This document shows positions 61,040 to 64,000 of a stretch of 64,000 nt of DNA, piece after piece. The position numbers were made by a program, and so were the translations under genes. The first letter of the stretch is position 1. Each line of letters starts with the position of its first letter. The stretch is from the NCBI GenBank assembly GCA_022606425.2, contig JAHDVF020000240.1, positions 1,116,001 through 1,180,000 of the forward strand, read 5' to 3'. A model generated the notes under the pieces. It saw only the letters and a list, made by a program, of their open reading frames with translations. It ran no database searches and was not told the DNA's origin. The stretch comes from Lepidostoma basale (lineage: Eukaryota; Arthropoda; Insecta; Trichoptera; Lepidostomatidae).

Positions 61040-61250
61040 CATTATATAAGAGATAGATGTTTTCTAAGGGTAGCCTTACTATCGTGGAAGATGTCCACAT
61101 CCGAAGAGATGCGGTTTAGAAGGATTATTGCCCTGCCCACGGGCATTACCTTAGGTAAATTGGTTCTACACAGTGGCAGGTGAAATAATCTATGTTGCCT
61201 TTGTCGTAGATAATTGTCAGGGACAAACAAAGTTAAGTCATTCAAAATAT
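61040..61250 (-). mobile_element. J-family LINE fragment
   Basis: Minus strand: SDILNDLTLFVPDNYLRQRQ, HRLFHLPLCRTNLPKVMPVG and RAIILLNRISSDVDIFHDS, matching LYVPDGYLRQRQHRLFYLPA of 16092. Confidence 0.82.
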
Positions 61251-61632
61251 CGGAGATCTCTTTGACGAATGTGTGAAAAAAAATCAGTGTATGATAGAGT
61301 GAATGAAATATAAGAAGTGAATACAGTGCGAATGAAAAAGCAATGAACAAAATATGGATGGATGGTTTGGACACCTGGAAATAATGATTGAAGAAAAAAT
61401 GATAAAGAATGCATATATTAAAGATGGAACAAGAAATAGAGGAAAATCGAAGAAAACGCGGAACGATCAAATATTTAATGTCGGCTACTTGAGGGGTCAG
61501 AGAAATCGACGTGCGTGCATGACGCGATGTATGGATGTTGAGGAAACGATAGAAGTATGTCAGGAAACAAGAGTGTGTCAGTCCATTATTTCTGCCTATC
61601 TCTTCGGAGAGACGGCGTGATCGTTAGTTATT
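61250..61632 (+). mobile_element. RTE-like LINE 3' end, A1
   Basis: SEYSANEKAMNKIWMDGWFG-like start, then NAYIKDGTRNRGKSKKTRND, VGYLRGQRNRRACMTRCMDV, EETIEVCQETRVCQSIISAY and LFGETA. The J fragment abuts it at the position where the A1 RMCG region begins. Confidence 0.8.
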
Positions 61633-61675
61633 TATATTTTTAACAATGTTGTAAAAGTCCATTTTAAATACTCGT

Positions 61676-61890
61676 AATTAATATGAATCAAAACATCTGT
61701 TTTCTAGAAGTTTTATTATAATTTATAGAATTGACATGTTTCGCCTGTCTAATGCATTATCAAATATGAATTAAGCCTTATTGAATATTGTTAATATTAT
61801 ATATTATAGATAAAATGCATTTAATAATGTCGTAGACAGGCGAAGAATATCATTAAAATAAATTATAGTAAAACTTCTACAAAACAGATG
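61676..61890. repeat. D-family palindromic element with enlarged centre
   Basis: Left arm ACATCTGTTTTCTAGAAGTT...TTGACATGTTTCGCCTGTCT and right arm GTAGACAGGCGAAGAATATC...AAACTTCTACAAAACAGATG are inverted; the spacer is about 70 bp. GAAA is mutated to GAAG in the right arm. Confidence 0.7.
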
Positions 61891-62285
61891 ATTTCTTCTT
61901 CTTCTTCTTCTTCTTCATTATTTAGGACTGTGTCCTGTTATTTCTCGGAGCCTGTTCCTGGGATACAGATGTCCAACTGTCTCGCCTTCTTTAGGTGGTC
62001 TTCCTGCAGGTCGATTTCCTTTTGGTACTTTATTTGCGGCTATATTGATCGCACTTTCAGAACACGCTCTTTCCACATGATCTCTCCAGTAGCGTCTTCT
62101 CAGTCTTTCCCATTGCACGACATCTTCTACATTGCAGATCTTTCTTATTTCAAAATTTCTTATTCTGTCTCGGAGTGTCGTTCCCGCAACGGATCGGAGA
62201 TTCTTTATTTCCGTGGTTCTTAGGAGACTTTTTGTTCTGATGGTGTCAGCTCTCGTTTCTATTCCATATGTCATTCCAGCCCGGA
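61885..62285 (-). mobile_element. RTE-like LINE 3' end, family B-like, (GAA)n tail
   Basis: 118 open codons: MTYGIETRADTIRTKSLLRT, TEIKNLRSVAGTTLRDRIRN, FEIRKICNVEDVVQWERLRR, RYWRDHVERACSESAINIAA and GNRPAGRPPKEGETV. Tail (TTC)8 on the plus strand at 61890-61915. Confidence 0.88.
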
Positions 62286-62289
62286 AAAC

Positions 62290-62945
62290 CAGATGATTTC
62301 ATTCTTATTAATTATGTTATATCATTGGGATTAACTAAATAATAAGCTAAACTTAATACTAAAATAAAATTATAATTAATGTACCATATAAAAGATAGCT
62401 CTCCTTTGAATTTGCGATTAGATGTTGCATCTTAAAATGATTAACTTCGATATAAACAAATGATCAAAATTATGTATACAAACCGCAATTAAGATGAGTG
62501 AAGAAATTTTGTTTTAATGTTTTGAATTGAGCATGTTGGTATACAACCGAAGAAGACCGAAGCAAAAAATCAAATCAATATTTTTTATGCCATATTAAAA
62601 GTTTGAAAATATTATGTACACCCATGAAATGTATGAATTGGGTGCCCTTGTATGGACAGGCACGTCGTAAATTTATTATATTTTGATATTTCCGTATTTG
62701 TCAACACTTGACATTTTTTCATTAGGCGATACACGGCAAACACAGTAATCCTATTAGAAATGTTTAATTTATATTTTTGTATTGACTTGATCGATGTTAT
62801 ATTATACAAATCATCTTTTGTTGAGAGTTCTTCATTCGAAACATGTCTGTTTATTAAATTTTTCATAAAATGTTTATTATAATTTTTACTTATTTGTTTC
62901 GGGTAACAGACAGCAATTTGTTTTCGGTAGACCTATTTTTTTAAT
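62290..62945. other. AT-rich DNA, no gene
   Basis: 62840-62870 has ATTCGAAACATGTCTGTTTA, a possible decayed palindromic-family arm. The 84-codon minus frame at 62612 is AT-rich and unconvincing. Confidence 0.35.
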
Positions 62946-62954
62946 TTTAACTAG

Positions 62955-63185
62955 GCCTCCCCGACGTTGGCAATCACTTATTTTTTCAAAAGCTTTTCTG
63001 TCTTGCCCACCCGGAACAAATCCTTATTTTTATTATCCTATTCCACTCCAACCCCTGATTTTATGCAGCCGAGACGTTGGCCTGCGGCTAGGACCAAGTT
63101 GTCCCTCAATTTTACCCATCAGCGTAAGTTGGAGGATCTCGTGTTTGTCTCCACGCAAGATGTGACCCAAATAATAAATCCGTCA
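62955..63185 (-). mobile_element. RTE-like LINE C-terminal fragment, relative of 8113
   Basis: CCCGACGTTGGCAATCACTT, TGTCTTGCCCACCCGGAAC, TGTCCCTCAATTTTACCCAT and AGTTGGAGGATCTCG align with 8135-8320. Frames lost. Confidence 0.65.
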
Positions 63186-63339
63186 CACTTTAGTATGCTT
63201 TAAATATGTAAAGATTGTATGTATACATGTGTATTGTTGTAGAGACAAGTAGTCATAAAAATATCTAATTAGATTCAGGAAATACTTCTCAATAATAGGG
63301 GGTTTAATCGCTTAATTATTGTTAACAATGTACCTATAA

Positions 63340-63430
63340 CAATGTAATATTTTAACTGTACTCAATAGATGCCTTAAACATTTTGCTGTTTGTAATATCT
63401 TTTGAGTTAATAAACTGATTTGATTTGATT
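63340..63430 (+). mobile_element. J-family LINE extreme 3' end with TTTGA tail
   Basis: TAACTGTACTCAATAGATGC, TTAAACATTTTGCTGTTTGT, TTGAGTTAATAAACTGATTT and GATTTGATT. About 90 bp. Confidence 0.82.
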
Positions 63431-63484
63431 AAGATACGAGTACATACAATTACTTATTTTGCCTAATTAATTGGTGTATATAAA

Positions 63485-63570
63485 TAGTAACGCATTTGAT
63501 AATGCCTTAGCATGGCGAAACATGTCATTCCCATAAAATATTCGAAAACAGACTTTTTTATTCACAATTA
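63485..63570 (+). repeat. D-family right arm with hammerhead-like layout
   Basis: TTGATAA, GCC...GGC hairpin, GAAA, CATG, TC, ATTCCCATAAAATATTCGAA, AACAGAC. Two core changes versus CUGANGA. Confidence 0.6.
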
Positions 63571-63675
63571 TTTTAAACTTGTGTAGTTTTTAACTAAGTT
63601 ATAATATTTTCTACAAGATAATTAATTTAAAAAAACAGAGCTTTATTAATTATTCAATTCATTATTATGGAAGAC

Positions 63676-63702
63676 AACAACAACAACAAACCATCACGCC
63701 AA
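63676..63702 (-). mobile_element. A3-type LINE tail fragment
   Basis: AACAACAACAACAAACCATC then ACGCC is the complement of the GGCGTGATGG signature plus a TTG-rich tail. Only about 27 bp. Confidence 0.45.
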
Positions 63703-64000
63703 AGTTTTGATTGTATTTTAAAAAAAAATCATAAAAAAGCGTTTGCTGTTGTAACTGATATTGTATTTTTGCTAGAAACTTTTTCTCCAGTATTGAATTT
63801 TTATTCTGATTCATCGTTAAAGGATAGAAAAGGTCACCTGGTATACTCACCGCGCCCTTATCTGGGGGCGATTTATTATAGGGTTGACAGTCGTTATAAA
63901 TACGTGTTTATTCTTAACCGATGACATGCACAAAACGCTGCGATTTCTGCTTGAACATTTTCGAAATTGACCTCAACCATATTTTACATGCGCAGGGTTA
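63703..64000. other. Window end, no recognised gene
   Basis: An 85-codon plus frame at 63667-63924 includes DIVFLLETFSPVLNFYSDSS; nothing recognised, and it starts inside a LINE tail fragment. Confidence 0.3.

Overview
The window is AT-rich animal nuclear DNA, most likely from an insect. This rests on the mix of repeats: 5'-truncated non-LTR retrotransposons of RTE and CR1/L2/Jockey type, a tRNA-derived SINE, hAT, pogo and Tc1/mariner-type MITEs, Helitron-like fragments, short runs of the arthropod telomere motif TTAGG, and palindromic elements carrying hammerhead-ribozyme-like motifs of the kind known from Penelope-like elements. There is no bacterial-style gene organisation, no rRNA, no free-standing tRNA gene and no CRISPR array. 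Most long open frames are retrotransposon 3' ends or low-complexity artefacts, notably those across the (TA)n tract. I saw no YxDD catalytic box in any LINE fragment.

Host coding sequence is sparse. The best candidate is a GC- and CpG-rich first coding exon at 52312-52735 (proline/serine-rich protein, good splice donor, in-frame upstream ORF). The second is a 44-residue membrane micropeptide ORF at 54784-54918. I could not identify either protein.

Layout. 1-5 kb: pogo remnant, two SINEs, LINE ends, and an L2-like element inserted into an RTE copy. 5-9 kb: palindromic ribozyme element and five LINE ends. 10-18 kb: RTE-derived SINE-like copies, two hAT MITEs, the longest CR1/Jockey-type ORF, and a LINE carrying both a LINE and a SINE. 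18-26 kb: palindromic ribozyme elements, RTE ends, a Helitron-like fragment with a hAT MITE. 26-30 kb: LINE ends and a second pogo MITE. 30.7-35 kb: probable Helitron-like element filled with duplications and a mariner-type MITE containing a hAT MITE containing a LINE fragment. 35-46 kb: SINEs, RTE ends, the best hammerhead cores and a near-perfect 77-bp-arm hairpin. 46-52 kb: nested SINE-like/hAT copy, a long-terminal-inverted-repeat element, and palindromic elements. 52-55 kb: the gene-like island. 55-64 kb: more LINE ends and a ~370 bp (TA)n tract.

Family labels used here are mine. A1/A2/A3 are RTE-like LINE subfamilies with the KTWHDQIN motif and tails of TTAG, TTAG and TTTG. B is an RTE-like LINE family with a GAA-type tail where visible. 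J is a CR1/Jockey-like family with TTTGA tails. R is a short SINE-like element sharing the A1 3' end. C, D and E are palindromic families. The strongest theme is the set of about a dozen hammerhead-like motifs (CUGANGA - hairpin - GAAA - short palindromic stem III - UC/UU) set in inverted-repeat elements, several with a complete conserved core. The second theme is insertion into insertion, with target-site duplications that can be read directly.

Not itemised and without anything I recognise: about 5740-5970, 6730-7310, 18010-18620, 19390-20090, 22000-22720, 27950-28330, 38350-39180, 42910-43230, 50090-50400, 51890-52240, 57230-57640, 59350-59680 and 60800-61040. All are AT-rich with no convincing coding frame.
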